A stretch of DNA of 64,000 bases from Abyssalbus ytuae (GCF_022807975.1 NZ_CP094358.1:3472001-3536000); one strand, 5' to 3'; shown: positions 8,006 through 18,449, numbered from the stretch's first letter. The notes: generated from the sequence alone by a model not told the origin. Numbers and translations are program-made.

Positions 8006-10180
8006 ATGATAGTCAACTCTGCAAAGGCCTCTAATAAAGTAAATCTGATAATATTTATTATAGCCGTGACCCTACTTTTATTTATAGCGGGGATTTCTTA
8101 TAAACAATCAGAATCTTTCAGGGAATCATCAGGACTGGTATCTCATACTTATGAGGTGAGTATGGAAATAAATCATATGTTTTCCCTTTTTTCATTATTG
8201 GAATCCGATGAGTTAAACTATTTAATTTCAAAAGACTCTGCTTATTTAAAAACTATTGAAACAGACAAGGTAGAAATAGAACAGTCTCTTGTAAGAATAG
8301 ACAGTTTGACCGGTTATGATAAAATTCAGCAAAAGAATATAGATTCTATCAATAAAATAAAAAATAAGTTTTACGAAACACTACGCTATATAAACTTTAA
8401 TATATTCACCGAGGAAATTGACCAGAGTTATGTTGATAATGAAATAGCCAGCATTAATAAATATATGGAAAAAATAAGCAATCAAACTGATTTGATGATT
8501 GCTGAAGAACAAAGGTTATTAAAAGAAAGAAAAGAAGAATATGTAGAGGATAGCTGGTTTACTCCCATACTTTCGCTGGTTATGGGTACATTTGCTTTGT
8601 TGGTTATGGCTCTTGCTTTTTATAAAATAAATCAGGACCGGAAACAAATTATCGATACCCAATCATTTTTACAAAATATTTTAAAAACTACTAATAACGT
8701 TATAAGTTATTTTGAACCTGTATATAATGAAGAAGAAGAAATTGTAGATTTTGAAATTATATATACCAATGAACTTATTGAGGATGTTACCGGAGATGTA
8801 GCGTTGGAAATTCAGGGGAAAAAAATATCGGAAGTATATCCGTTTTTATTTGAAAACGGGGTTTTTGAAATATTTAAAGAGTGTATAGAAAAAGATAAAA
8901 GGATAGAATACGAACGCCTGTTTGTTTTTAACGGAAAAAAAATGTGGTTTTATAATGCCGCTGTAAAATTAGGTGATGGCCTTACTTTAACTTCTCATGA
9001 TGTTACAAAAGAAACAGTTATAAAAAATGAATTACTCGACTTAAATGAAAGACTGGAAATTCAAAATACAGTTTTAAAAGCAGCCAAGGCCATAGCCAAA
9101 ATAGGTAGCTATGAATGGAGACTGGATGAAAATAAAATTCGTTTTTCTGAAAATTTATACAAAATGTTGGGTTATGAGCCTGAACAGCTTTTGTCATCCT
9201 ATAAAAATCTCCTGTTAGTAATACACCCTGAAGACAGGAAAAAGTTTAAGAAACGGTTATTAAAAGTTAAAAACAAAAAAGTTTTTAAGGAATACACATT
9301 CAGGGTACTTAATAAAAATAAAAAGGTCAGATACTTTAAATTTACAGGAAGTTTTATAGATACTTTAAACAAAAACATTTTTCTCGGCGTTGTACAGGAT
9401 GTGACTGTGTTACTGGAAGATGAAAAGATTTTAAAGAATAAGAACCAGGAATTAAAACGTACAAATGCCGAGTTAGAATCATTTAACAGGGTAGCGAGCC
9501 ATGATTTGCAGGAACCTTTACGAAAAATTCAAATTTTTATTTCCCGCATTTATGATAGTGAATACACTTCTTTAAGCGAAAAAAGTAAAGGGTACTTTGA
9601 TAAAATTTCTTCTTCGGCAGAAAGAATGCGAAAACTTATTACCTATTTGCTTACTTATTCACGTATAAGTAAACCCGAAAGTGTTTTTGAAAAAACAAAC
9701 CTGAATAATGTTCTGCAAAGGGTAAAGGAATATCTGGCAGAAATAATAAGCGATAATGATTTGGTAATTAATTCCGAAAATCTTCCTGTGGTACACGGTA
9801 TTACTTTCCAAATGGAACAGATTTTCAGTAATATAATTTCTAATTCCGTTAAATACAAAAGAAAAGGAATAAAACCGGTAATCAGTATTACAGCAGAATT
9901 AGTAGAAAAACAGGAAGTACCTGAACTTGCCGGTTTAAATCCCAGTTACTCCGAGTATTACAAAATTTCATTTGAAGATAACGGAATAGGTTTCAATCAG
10001 GAACATTCGCAAATAATATTTGAACTTTTTCAAAGATTGCACGGAAAAAACGAATACGGGGGTACAGGCATCGGGTTAACTATTTGTAAAAAAATAGTGG
10101 AAAATCATCATGGTTATATAGGTGCGAATGGTAAGCCCGGAGAAGGAGCTGTATTCTATTTTTACCTGCCAGTTGTTTAA
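8006..10180 (+). CDS. Membrane sensor histidine kinase with PAS domains
   Basis: A 724-residue kinase. A first membrane helix (about residues 14-27) and a second (about 185-206) bound a periplasmic helical sensor rich in coiled-coil character, CHASE3-like. One PAS region follows at about 215-340 (ILKTTNNVISYFEP) and a second at about 360-470 (KIGSYEWRLDENKIRFSENL). The H-box is FNRVASHDLQEPLRKI with the phospho-accepting His499, of the phytochrome-kinase type. The ATPase domain shows N-box IISNSVKYK, G1 EDNGIGF and G2 GGTGIGLTICKKIVENH. It lies 3 bases after the receiver-only regulator, so they form one operon. The signal sensed is not readable. Confidence 0.92.
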   Translation: MIVNSAKASNKVNLIIFIIAVTLLLFIAGISYKQSESFRESSGLVSHTYEVSMEINHMFSLFSLLESDELNYLISKDSAYLKTIETDKVEIEQSLVRIDSLTGYDKIQQKNIDSINKIKNKFYETLRYINFNIFTEEIDQSYVDNEIASINKYMEKISNQTDLMIAEEQRLLKERKEEYVEDSWFTPILSLVMGTFALLVMALAFYKINQDRKQIIDTQSFLQNILKTTNNVISYFEPVYNEEEEIVDFEIIYTNELIEDVTGDVALEIQGKKISEVYPFLFENGVFEIFKECIEKDKRIEYERLFVFNGKKMWFYNAAVKLGDGLTLTSHDVTKETVIKNELLDLNERLEIQNTVLKAAKAIAKIGSYEWRLDENKIRFSENLYKMLGYEPEQLLSSYKNLLLVIHPEDRKKFKKRLLKVKNKKVFKEYTFRVLNKNKKVRYFKFTGSFIDTLNKNIFLGVVQDVTVLLEDEKILKNKNQELKRTNAELESFNRVASHDLQEPLRKIQIFISRIYDSEYTSLSEKSKGYFDKISSSAERMRKLITYLLTYSRISKPESVFEKTNLNNVLQRVKEYLAEIISDNDLVINSENLPVVHGITFQMEQIFSNIISNSVKYKRKGIKPVISITAELVEKQEVPELAGLNPSYSEYYKISFEDNGIGFNQEHSQIIFELFQRLHGKNEYGGTGIGLTICKKIVENHHGYIGANGKPGEGAVFYFYLPVV

Positions 10181-10485
10181 AAATTACATTACTTTTTGTG
10201 TCCTATCTTTAATTAACTTCATGCAAAATATTGTGTAATCTTCACTTTCACAGTGTTTTAAGTTTTAAAATTCATACTGTTTTAATTCTTTTTTAACTAA
10301 TAATAATAGAATTATGTAAAAGAATTAAAAGATTGTGTAAAAAAGACACTCTCTTGCCGGCCTATATTTGTACCAGAGATTTTAAGTAAATCGAATTGAT
10401 ACATTTTAAATATAAACCAGATTGATATAACTGATTGATGTAGTAAACAAATTACAACAGACCCCGAATAAAATTAAAAGTAAAA
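10181..10485. other. Intergenic region between kinase and small membrane gene
   Basis: About 305 AT-rich bases. I see no clear terminator hairpin after the kinase. A TATATTTG box at 10363 marks the likely promoter of the downstream genes. Two near-identical pieces, TGTGTAA at 10231 and 10335, are too short to interpret. No further reading frame of note. Confidence 0.5.
10363..10370 (+). promoter_or_regulatory. Probable -7 box before the small membrane gene
   Basis: TATATTTG matches TAnnTTTG. No TTG is found at the usual spacing upstream, so the promoter may depend on an activator. The start codon is about 115 bases further on, leaving a long 5' leader. Confidence 0.45.
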
Positions 10486-10650
10486 ATGTTGGATAGAGAT
10501 CAAGTTTCAAAAATTTTAATAATAATAGGAACAATATGCATACTAATATGGGGAGTAGGATATTTTTATTATGATGTGGCTTCATTATCTATACACTTAC
10601 TCCTGATTGCAGCAGCTTCCATGCTGATTTTTAAAATACTAATAGAATAA
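10486..10650 (+). CDS. Small two-helix membrane protein, 54 residues
   Basis: ATG at 10486 to TAA at 10650. The product begins MLDRDQVSKILIIIGTICIL and has two hydrophobic helices, about residues 10-28 and 33-51, separated by a YFYYD turn, with a charged N-terminus. Codon use resembles the neighbours, and an AG-rich stretch (AAAAGTAAAA) precedes the ATG. It lies 36 bases before the AraC gene at 10687 on the same strand, so both are probably one transcript. I do not recognise the family. Small stress-induced membrane proteins next to AraC genes are common in Flavobacteriia, which is only a loose analogy. Confidence 0.6.
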   Translation: MLDRDQVSKILIIIGTICILIWGVGYFYYDVASLSIHLLLIAAASMLIFKILIE

Positions 10651-10686
10651 AACTAATAAGAAAACACAAATATAACATCACAAACT

Positions 10687-11715
10687 ATGAAAACAATAAA
10701 TATAAATATCAACCGATTAGATGAGGTAATTAATGAGCTAAATACTAAGCTTGGAGGAGAGTTAAAAAGCAAATCAGGAGAATATGTAATGGATATTGAT
10801 AATGATTTGGCAAAAGGGACTATAAAAGGTATTTGTTATAAAGAAGGATTGTCATACTTAGAATATGATCTAAAGTTTTATGAAGATGTAAAGATTTATA
10901 TGAAATCTTCAAAAACAAACCCTATACTATTTATGTACTGTTCAAACGGTACTCTAACTCACAATTTTTTAAGCAATAAAGCAAAACGATCATTAAAGCA
11001 GTTTCAGACAGCTATCGTTTCTGCAGGCAGGACCGAAACACATGAACTATTCTTTGCAAAAAATGTTTATACAACTTTAACTATAATTCATGTTGAGAAA
11101 AACATAAATGGTGAATATAATAATTTCACTATGCTTAACAAGCAATTACAAGAGTTATTTGCCTCTGAAAAAACTGATAAAAACTTTGCATACTTCGGTA
11201 CTTATAATCTTCAGGTATACGAGCAGATTTCTCAGTTAAAAGATATACAGGCAGAAGGTTTTTCAAGAATCTTCCAAATTCAGGGAATCATTTATTTAAT
11301 TCTTGCGCTGGAAATACAACAACATTTATTTGATACCAAAAATCAGGAAGAAAATCTTGGAAGCCTAACCAGGTTTGAGATGTCTAAAATTAAAGAGTTA
11401 TCCGAGATGATTAAAGAGCATCCGGAAGAACAGTATACAATTAAATCATTGTGTGGAGAAAGCGGCCTGTCGCCTGCCAAATTGCAAGAAGGATTTAAAT
11501 TGATGCATGGAAGGACTGTAACTGACTATATAAGAAATATTAGGGTGGAAGTATCCGAAGAATTAATAAAAACTACTGACATGAACATTTCCGAAGTAGT
11601 TTATAGTGTAGGATTAACCAGCAGAAGTTACTTCTCCAAAATATTTAAAGAAAAGTATAATTGTTCACCAAGAGAGTATCAAAACCAAAAAAAGATGTTA
11701 GCTGCAACAGCATAA
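10687..11715 (+). CDS. AraC-family transcriptional regulator
   Basis: A 342-residue regulator. Residues 1-225 form an N-terminal domain I do not recognise by name, with the feature ILFMYCSNGTLTHNF that resembles the cupin-like effector region seen in some AraC proteins. Residues 235-335 form the DNA-binding part: YTIKSLCGESGLSPAKLQEGFKLMHG is the first helix-turn-helix and MNISEVVYSVGLTSRSYFSKIFKEKYNCSPREY the second, with the usual AraC signature. A strong terminator follows. The preceding gene encodes a 54-residue membrane protein and both may respond to one signal. Ligand and targets are unknown. Confidence 0.9.
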   Translation: MKTINININRLDEVINELNTKLGGELKSKSGEYVMDIDNDLAKGTIKGICYKEGLSYLEYDLKFYEDVKIYMKSSKTNPILFMYCSNGTLTHNFLSNKAKRSLKQFQTAIVSAGRTETHELFFAKNVYTTLTIIHVEKNINGEYNNFTMLNKQLQELFASEKTDKNFAYFGTYNLQVYEQISQLKDIQAEGFSRIFQIQGIIYLILALEIQQHLFDTKNQEENLGSLTRFEMSKIKELSEMIKEHPEEQYTIKSLCGESGLSPAKLQEGFKLMHGRTVTDYIRNIRVEVSEELIKTTDMNISEVVYSVGLTSRSYFSKIFKEKYNCSPREYQNQKKMLAATA

Positions 11716-11732
11716 TATATATATCACACTTA

Positions 11733-11764
11733 AAAAAAACCGGTTTTTAAACCGGTTTTTTTTT
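11733..11764. terminator. Bidirectional terminator between convergent genes
   Basis: AAAACCGGTTT, short loop, AAACCGGTTTT with T tracts on both strands. It serves the AraC gene on + and the thioredoxin-like gene on -. Confidence 0.9.
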
Positions 11765-11767
11765 ACT

Positions 11768-13207
11768 TTAATTTTGAACTAAAATGGTTCCGTTTGGTTT
11801 TTCAAAAGCAAATTTACCTAACTGCTTTTCCAGTTCAGGGTCATAAGCATTGGCAAATGCGTTAATAATTGTACCGTCTTCACTGGCAATTATCATCTTA
11901 TTTAAACTGTTTACCACTAATTTTTTTCGGGCTTTTTCAGCATTTGCACATCGGTATTGTTTGTGGGAGTTAAATTTATGCGAGGTAAGGTTGTTAACCC
12001 AACTTTTATGATCATCATTAATATTTATACCTACAAAATTGTATTCAGGAAAAAGTTGTTTAAGTTCTTCAACTCTCTTGTTAATATGTTTCATATGATT
12101 TTTTTGATGCAATGACCAAAAATAATAAACCGTTTTTTTGTTTTTATCTAAACTGTCAATTACAATTTTTTTGCCATCCAATGAGACCAACATAACTTTA
12201 GGCATGGTTTTACCAGCCTGTAAATCGGATATATTGTTGTACAAATCATCTATTTCTTCGCTATGCTTGTTGTTTTTAGATATTTTGTTAAATTCTGCTA
12301 TAAATTTTTTATTGTTAGCAGGATTATGACCATCCAATAAATAATCATATGCAGCATTCCTAAAAAGATTATCTCTTAAATTTTGTGGTTTGGCCAAACT
12401 ATCTATGAGGTAAAGCTTATGTATGTGATAATGTAGTGTTTGCTCAATTTTATTGTTTTTTTTATCACAATCGCCTAAACAATCCACATATGATAAATTA
12501 TTAAAATGCATTACCATATAATTAAGATATGGCCTGAAATAACTTAAAGAAGAATCACTATAATGCTCCTCGGAGCGGTAATCGTAAAAGTTTTCAGGTA
12601 GTTTTTTGATATAATGAAGCCGATGTTTGAATTTATGCATATACGGATAAATTTCCATATTGGCAAAATGTGAATAATCAATTACTGCTTTAGCTATTTT
12701 TCTGGCGTCTTTAGAAAGATGATGATTTTTTATAAGGTTATGATACTGGTCAAGTTTCATTGCTTTAAGAGAATCAACTCTTTTTCTAAACTCAATCGCT
12801 TCAAGAAAATAGTAATTATCAATAAGGGCATCTTCATCCTCATTAACAAGAAACATATCAATTAAGAAATTATTTTTTTCTGATCCGGGACCTGAAAATA
12901 CAAGTGATTCATCAAAATCAAGAGTGTTCAAACGGATGTTAATGCTATCACCTTTTTCTATAAAAACATATTGGTATTCAATATGTTGGAAATTGTACAA
13001 ACCTTCTTTAAAATTATCCAGTTTAAATAAAAAACGATTGTTGTTATCCAGCTTTGCAGAATCTATAACTACATCATCCTTGAAAAGCACAACATAGTTA
13101 TCACGAGGATTTACTATTTCACCCCCAAAATAAGCTATAGAACGTTTTTCATTTTTATCACAACCTATAAAAGTTATAGCTAAAAATGCCAGTAGAGCTT
13201 TTTTCAT
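11768..13207 (-). CDS. Thioredoxin-fold lipoprotein lacking the CxxC
   Basis: From the ATG at 13207 the protein is 479 residues with signal MKKALLAFLAITFIGC, Cys at residue 16; nine extra codons upstream would spoil the signal. Residues 20-110 resemble the DUF4369-like N-terminal domain of Bacteroidota TlpA proteins. The middle 200 residues are helical. Residues about 335-470 have the TlpA/AhpC thioredoxin fold: MPKVMLVSLDGK, KKTVYYFWSLHQKNHMKHI, YNFVGININDD and MIIASEDGTIINAFA. The usual WCxxC is replaced by WSLHQKNH, so dithiol redox chemistry at that site is not possible. It is probably a periplasmic binding or structural relative of the family. Monocistronic. Confidence 0.82.
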   Translation of the reverse strand: MKKALLAFLAITFIGCDKNEKRSIAYFGGEIVNPRDNYVVLFKDDVVIDSAKLDNNNRFLFKLDNFKEGLYNFQHIEYQYVFIEKGDSINIRLNTLDFDESLVFSGPGSEKNNFLIDMFLVNEDEDALIDNYYFLEAIEFRKRVDSLKAMKLDQYHNLIKNHHLSKDARKIAKAVIDYSHFANMEIYPYMHKFKHRLHYIKKLPENFYDYRSEEHYSDSSLSYFRPYLNYMVMHFNNLSYVDCLGDCDKKNNKIEQTLHYHIHKLYLIDSLAKPQNLRDNLFRNAAYDYLLDGHNPANNKKFIAEFNKISKNNKHSEEIDDLYNNISDLQAGKTMPKVMLVSLDGKKIVIDSLDKNKKTVYYFWSLHQKNHMKHINKRVEELKQLFPEYNFVGININDDHKSWVNNLTSHKFNSHKQYRCANAEKARKKLVVNSLNKMIIASEDGTIINAFANAYDPELEKQLGKFAFEKPNGTILVQN

Positions 13208-13351
13208 ACATACATAAACCGTACAGATTTTCACTGTAACCTAATTGATACAGAACAAATGTAACAAAGCCTAAAAACGTTTGGTGTTAATAGTGAGTTA
13301 AAAAAGTCTATTAAAAAGTTAACCGAACAGTTTAAATTGGTGCTTATTTGT

Positions 13352-13359
13352 TACTTTTG
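13352..13359 (+). promoter_or_regulatory. Probable -7 box of the ABC-F gene
   Basis: TACTTTTG fits TAnnTTTG, 33 bases before the ATG. No convincing TTG at the right distance was seen. Confidence 0.4.
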
Positions 13360-13391
13360 GCCTATTAATTTTGAACGTAAAAATAAAATAA

Positions 13392-15017
<1,626 letters not shown>

Positions 15018-15035
15018 AAAATCTTTTAACTTGTA

Positions 15036-15082
15036 TAAAAATAAAACCTGCCGGATTTTAAATCCCGGCAGGTTTTATTTTA
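15036..15082. terminator. Bidirectional terminator after the ABC-F gene
   Basis: AAAATAAAACCTGCCGG and CCGGCAGGTTTTATTTT form a very long perfect stem with a short AT loop, between convergent genes. Confidence 0.92.
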
Positions 15083-15146
15083 TAAGAAAATCGTACAAAT
15101 TTTCTTTTTAATAATACATTTAATGAATATATTCTAAAATAAGTTT

Positions 15147-15380
15147 TTAATCTTCAATTTCATCTAATATTTCATCAAGTAAAGCATGTGCTTTGCTATA
15201 CTCATCTTCATGAACAAATACCTGTGCCTGCCCAAATACAGGAGGGGCAAACCCAGCGAGTCTGCCCGATTCGGTATCGTCTTTAATTATCGGAGAAATG
15301 TCAAATTCTTTAAGCTTGTTTTCCAGTAATTTTGCATTTACCATAGGGCCCGTATATATTTTTTTATAATGTGATTCCAT
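15147..15380 (-). CDS. DUF2007 domain protein
   Basis: From the ATG at 15380 the protein is 77 residues, MESHYKKIYTGPMVNAKLLE. An upstream in-frame ATG at 15410 adds ten residues without family match. The layout is beta strand, helix with LLENKLKEFDISPIIKDD, then VFGQAQVFVHEDEYSKAHALLDEI, which is the DUF2007 putative signal-transducing fold related to GlnB-like ferredoxin folds. The exact role is unknown. Cytoplasmic. It is divergent from the TauE-like gene. Confidence 0.85.
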   Translation of the reverse strand: MESHYKKIYTGPMVNAKLLENKLKEFDISPIIKDDTESGRLAGFAPPVFGQAQVFVHEDEYSKAHALLDEILDEIED

Positions 15381-15461
15381 TTTATTAAGAGTTTTAATAA
15401 AGATAATCAATATTAACTATAAAAACTATTAATTGGTTATATTGGTGTAATAAAATTCTTT

Positions 15462-16199
15462 ATGTTTAAAAATCTTAATATCCTCTTTCTTATTTTAGCT
15501 TTATTGGCAGAAGTTATTGGAACTATAGGAGGTTTCGGGTCATCAGTTTTTTTTGTACCCATTGCTAATTTTTATTTTGATTTTCAATCTGTACTCGGCC
15601 TTACTGCATTGTTCCATGTTTCCAGTAACCTGAGTAAAATCGCACTGTTTAAAAAAGGTCTGGATAAAAAGTTGCTGCTTTATATAGGGCTGCCGGCAGT
15701 ATTATTCGTAATATTTGGCGGATGGATAAGCAAATTTTTTACAACCTATTTACTCGAAGTCGCATTAGGCCTTTTTTTAATTGCCCTTAGTGCCTTGTTT
15801 TTAATTAAAAAAGATTTAATAATTAAACCCAATAAAAGGGAAGCAATTATTGGAGGAACACTTTCCGGGTTTATTGCAGGCTTCTTGGGAACAGGAGGAG
15901 CTATAAGAGGATTAACCATGGCTGCTTTTAACCTGGAAAAAAGTGCATTTATAGCCACTTCGGCCTTTATAGATTTTTTTGTAGATATTTCCCGTACTGT
16001 TGTTTACTTTTTTAACGGATATATTCATAACCATGATCTTATTTATGTACCGTTTCTTTTTATAATAGGATTTATAGGTACTTATTTCGGGAAACAGATA
16101 CTTAGTTATATATCGCAGGCAAATTTTAAGAAAATATCCCTGATTCTTATATTGTTAATTGGTATAATTACTTTACTAAACAGTTTATTTAAAATTTAA
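15462..16199 (+). CDS. TauE/SafE family membrane permease
   Basis: A 245-residue integral membrane protein with about eight hydrophobic helices. ALLAEVIGTIGGFGSSVFFVPI and ISGFIAGFLGTGGAIRGLTM-like glycine-rich repeats (GTIGGFGSS near residue 21, GFLGTGGAIRG near 146) are the paired half-repeats typical of TauE/SafE (DUF81) sulfite or sulfonate exporters. The substrate is uncertain, since the family exports sulfur anions and other organic anions. No sulfur-pathway gene is next to it. A terminator follows and the gene faces tonB. Confidence 0.85.
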   Translation: MFKNLNILFLILALLAEVIGTIGGFGSSVFFVPIANFYFDFQSVLGLTALFHVSSNLSKIALFKKGLDKKLLLYIGLPAVLFVIFGGWISKFFTTYLLEVALGLFLIALSALFLIKKDLIIKPNKREAIIGGTLSGFIAGFLGTGGAIRGLTMAAFNLEKSAFIATSAFIDFFVDISRTVVYFFNGYIHNHDLIYVPFLFIIGFIGTYFGKQILSYISQANFKKISLILILLIGIITLLNSLFKI

Positions 16200-16232
16200 A
16201 AGCTTCATTGGAATTACCCAATAAAGCTTTTT
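16198..16232. terminator. Terminator between TauE-like gene and tonB
   Basis: AAAAGCTT plus ATTGG pairs across GAATTAC with CCAAT plus AAGCTTTT, followed by a T run. It lies between convergent genes. Confidence 0.8.
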
Positions 16233-16253
16233 TTAATGTATAGTATAAATAAT

Positions 16254-16988
16254 TTATTGGTTTACCAATTTAAATATTACCGGCAGACTGTAATTTACTT
16301 TTACGGCTTGTCCTCTTTGTTTGCCGGGTGTCATTTTAGGCAAGGAAGCAACAAGATCTTCAGCTGATTCCTGTAGCAAAATATGAGGTGCCCTGGATTT
16401 AATGTCAGTTATATTACCTTTCTGATCTATGGTAAACTGCACAAATACTTTACCTTGTATATTGTCTTGTAATGCATCAGGAGGATACCTGAAATTTCTT
16501 CTGATATGTTCCTGTACTTTATCTACAAAACATTTTCTCATCAACTCTTTCGGGGTTCCTTCACAGCCCGGAAAAATAGGTACTTCTTCAATTACTGCAA
16601 AAGGAACATAAATATCTTCTTCTACTGCCTCACCCACCTCTACATCTTCTACTTCTATAACGCTTTCGGGTATGGCTTCATCCTGATTAGTTTCAGTACT
16701 ACTCAAAATAGTTTCTTCAATTTCCACTTCATCTGCAACTACTTCAATAGTTTCAGCCGGTGCCTCTGGTGGAGGTGGAGGAGGTGGAGGTGTAAGAGTT
16801 GTGGTAATAGGAATTTCTTCACTATACTCATCAACAGCTGCGATGTTTTGAACATACAATTCATCTTTATCGTACGATTTCATCTCGAGTAACATCCATG
16901 TTACGAATAACATGAAGCATAATCCGAATGAAAAATACAAACCACTGTTTCTATTAAGATCTACTTTTGGATTTTTTTTGAGCTCCAT
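16254..16988 (-). CDS. TonB energy transducer
   Basis: A 244-residue TonB. One membrane helix near the N-terminus (about residues 17-36, SGLYFSFGLCFMLFVTWMLL), an acidic-proline region with TPPPPPPPPEAPAE at about 66-80, and a long acidic linker. The C-terminal TonB domain is about 150-244: FPGCEGTPKELMRKCFVDKV, then NFRYPPDALQDNIQGKVFVQFTIDQKG and a closing VNYSLPVIFKLV strand. This matches the Bacteroidota TonB/TonB-like domain. It would supply proton-motive force to outer-membrane receptors such as the one at 31.6-34.0 kb; partner ExbBD genes are not here. Confidence 0.9.
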   Translation of the reverse strand: MELKKNPKVDLNRNSGLYFSFGLCFMLFVTWMLLEMKSYDKDELYVQNIAAVDEYSEEIPITTTLTPPPPPPPPEAPAETIEVVADEVEIEETILSSTETNQDEAIPESVIEVEDVEVGEAVEEDIYVPFAVIEEVPIFPGCEGTPKELMRKCFVDKVQEHIRRNFRYPPDALQDNIQGKVFVQFTIDQKGNITDIKSRAPHILLQESAEDLVASLPKMTPGKQRGQAVKVNYSLPVIFKLVNQ

Positions 16989-17040
16989 GACTTTTACTTT
17001 TTTGTTTACTCAAATTTATCAACATTAAAGGGGTTTTTAA

Positions 17041-17054
17041 ATGACATTTGTCAT
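17041..17054. promoter_or_regulatory. Palindrome upstream of tonB, operator-like
   Basis: ATGACA-TT-TGTCAT has 6-base arms with a 2-base spacer, 53 bases before the tonB start on its promoter side. No regulator is identified. Confidence 0.3.
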
Positions 17055-17133
17055 GATAAATATGAAATATCAGCTTATTTTTCAGGCAGATATGAAAAAA
17101 AAGTACAAGTAAACAAAAGCGTAAAATGGGGAG

Positions 17134-17880
17134 TTAAGCATTAAAATATTTACTGTTCCAGATGGCATAATTAAAGTTTTTGCCATGGGCTACACCATAA
17201 AATAAAACAATACTACCTACCATTTTAAACATAAATATAAACAGCAGCCAGAACATGGATGGGTTACTGGTTTTTGAAAATAGCTGCATAGGGATAAGTT
17301 CAGTCAGAAAGTAACTGATAATTAAAATCAATAAAGTGAGATTTAAAAAATTTTTAAAAGGTAGCATCAGGTATTTTCTTAAAGGATGCAGATCATTACC
17401 CCATTTATGAATTAAATAGTAATAATCATTTCCTATTGGGGCAAATAAAAGAGGATCATCAGCGTTTTCGAGTTTAAAAAGTTTGGAAGGGGCTATTATT
17501 TTAAATCCTTTAAGCTGTATATTATGAGTGTTTTCAAGTATTTTTATTTGTGATAAAGCTTTCTGTGGAAACTTACCTTTAAAATACCGGGTGTCTAAAA
17601 ATCTTAACCTGTAATCAATACAAATCTTTTTAATATGATCTATATGATATATCCTGTCAGTTTCCAGTAAATCAATATTAAAGCTGTTGTAAGAAGCGTT
17701 CTCGGATGTTTTTAGTTCTTGCTGTATTTGATGTTCCTGGTGGGTATGGCTGCCCAGTATGGTTTTTACCTGTTGCAGTATATTGCTGTCATTTAAATCT
17801 TTCTTCCTGTAACCACGAAGTTTTTCTTCGACATTAGTTTTCTTTAATATCATATCTCTTTCATTTAGCAATTTTTCCAA
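17134..17880 (-). CDS. Conserved membrane protein, function unknown
   Basis: A 248-residue protein. Residues 1-170 are soluble, with YHIDHIKKICIDYRLRFLD and FKIIAPSKLFKLENADDPLLFAPIGNDYYYLIHKWG as its most ordered parts. Two membrane helices lie at about 178-198 and 207-230, and the C-terminus ends FNYAIWNSKYFNA. The layout suggests a cytoplasmic domain anchored by a C-terminal hairpin. I recall similar hypothetical proteins in Flavobacteriia, but know no function. The gene is isolated between tonB and a repeat-rich spacer, so context does not help. Confidence 0.7.
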   Translation of the reverse strand: MEKLLNERDMILKKTNVEEKLRGYRKKDLNDSNILQQVKTILGSHTHQEHQIQQELKTSENASYNSFNIDLLETDRIYHIDHIKKICIDYRLRFLDTRYFKGKFPQKALSQIKILENTHNIQLKGFKIIAPSKLFKLENADDPLLFAPIGNDYYYLIHKWGNDLHPLRKYLMLPFKNFLNLTLLILIISYFLTELIPMQLFSKTSNPSMFWLLFIFMFKMVGSIVLFYGVAHGKNFNYAIWNSKYFNA

Positions 17881-17977
17881 ATTTATGTAAATACCACATT
17901 TTAAGCAAGTAAATATTTGATATGCTGAAAATTAATAAAGAACGGAGGCCTGTTGATGGGTGACAGAGGGCTTTCAT

Positions 17978-18075
17978 AATTATGAATGCAGAATGCAAAA
18001 TTTTTTTGCACTTCTAACTTGGTTATTCAGTTAATTTGTTGATGAGTTTATTTGTTAATGGTTAATTGGAATTTG
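17978..18075. repeat. Dispersed intergenic repeat, copy 1
   Basis: Starts ATTATGAATGCAGAATG and runs through GTTAATTTGTTGATGAGTTT to GGTTAATTGGAATTT. Degenerate copies of the same order occur near 18137, 18450, 49271, 49828 and 52054. Confidence 0.55.
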
Positions 18076-18090
18076 ATACTTGATGATTTG

Positions 18091-18119
18091 GAATTTTTAA
18101 AGGGACGGATGTCCGGTGA
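18091..18119. repeat. 29-base repeat, first copy
   Basis: GAATTTTTAAAGGGACGGAT followed by GTCCGGTGA. Its partner at 18527-18555 differs at a single base. Confidence 0.6.
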
Positions 18120-18241
18120 CTGATGATGCGCATATTAATTATGAATTAAAAAATGCAGAAGGCAGAATATTTTCGTTACTCTGACTTCATATATAGAACT
18201 TATTTATATAATTATCCACTACATTCCCAGGGGGGAATATA

Positions 18242-18412
18242 TAAAAAAGGGCTGCTTTAATAACAGCCCTTTAGTAAGAAAAGTAGTTAATTACCATTTA
18301 AAAATAAACAATATATGAGTATTTATAAATATACCACTCAAAATTATACCTTTTATATTTTCCTACCTTAAAAACAGGGGATACAAAAAGTTACATCTTT
18401 TAATTATTTTAC
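18242..18412 (-). other. Terminator-capped repeated element, copy A (possible small RNA)
   Basis: On the minus strand a conserved block (18412 to 18362) with TGTAACTTTTTGTATCC and TGTTTTTAAGG is followed after about 90 bases by a hairpin, AAAGGGCTG / CAGCCCTTT, and a T run. The same architecture is present at 49910-50059. No ORF of useful length runs through both copies. A small RNA is the simplest reading, but this is inference. Confidence 0.4.
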
Positions 18413-18449
18413 TTTCTTCATAAAAATTTATTATTACAACAATAATAGG

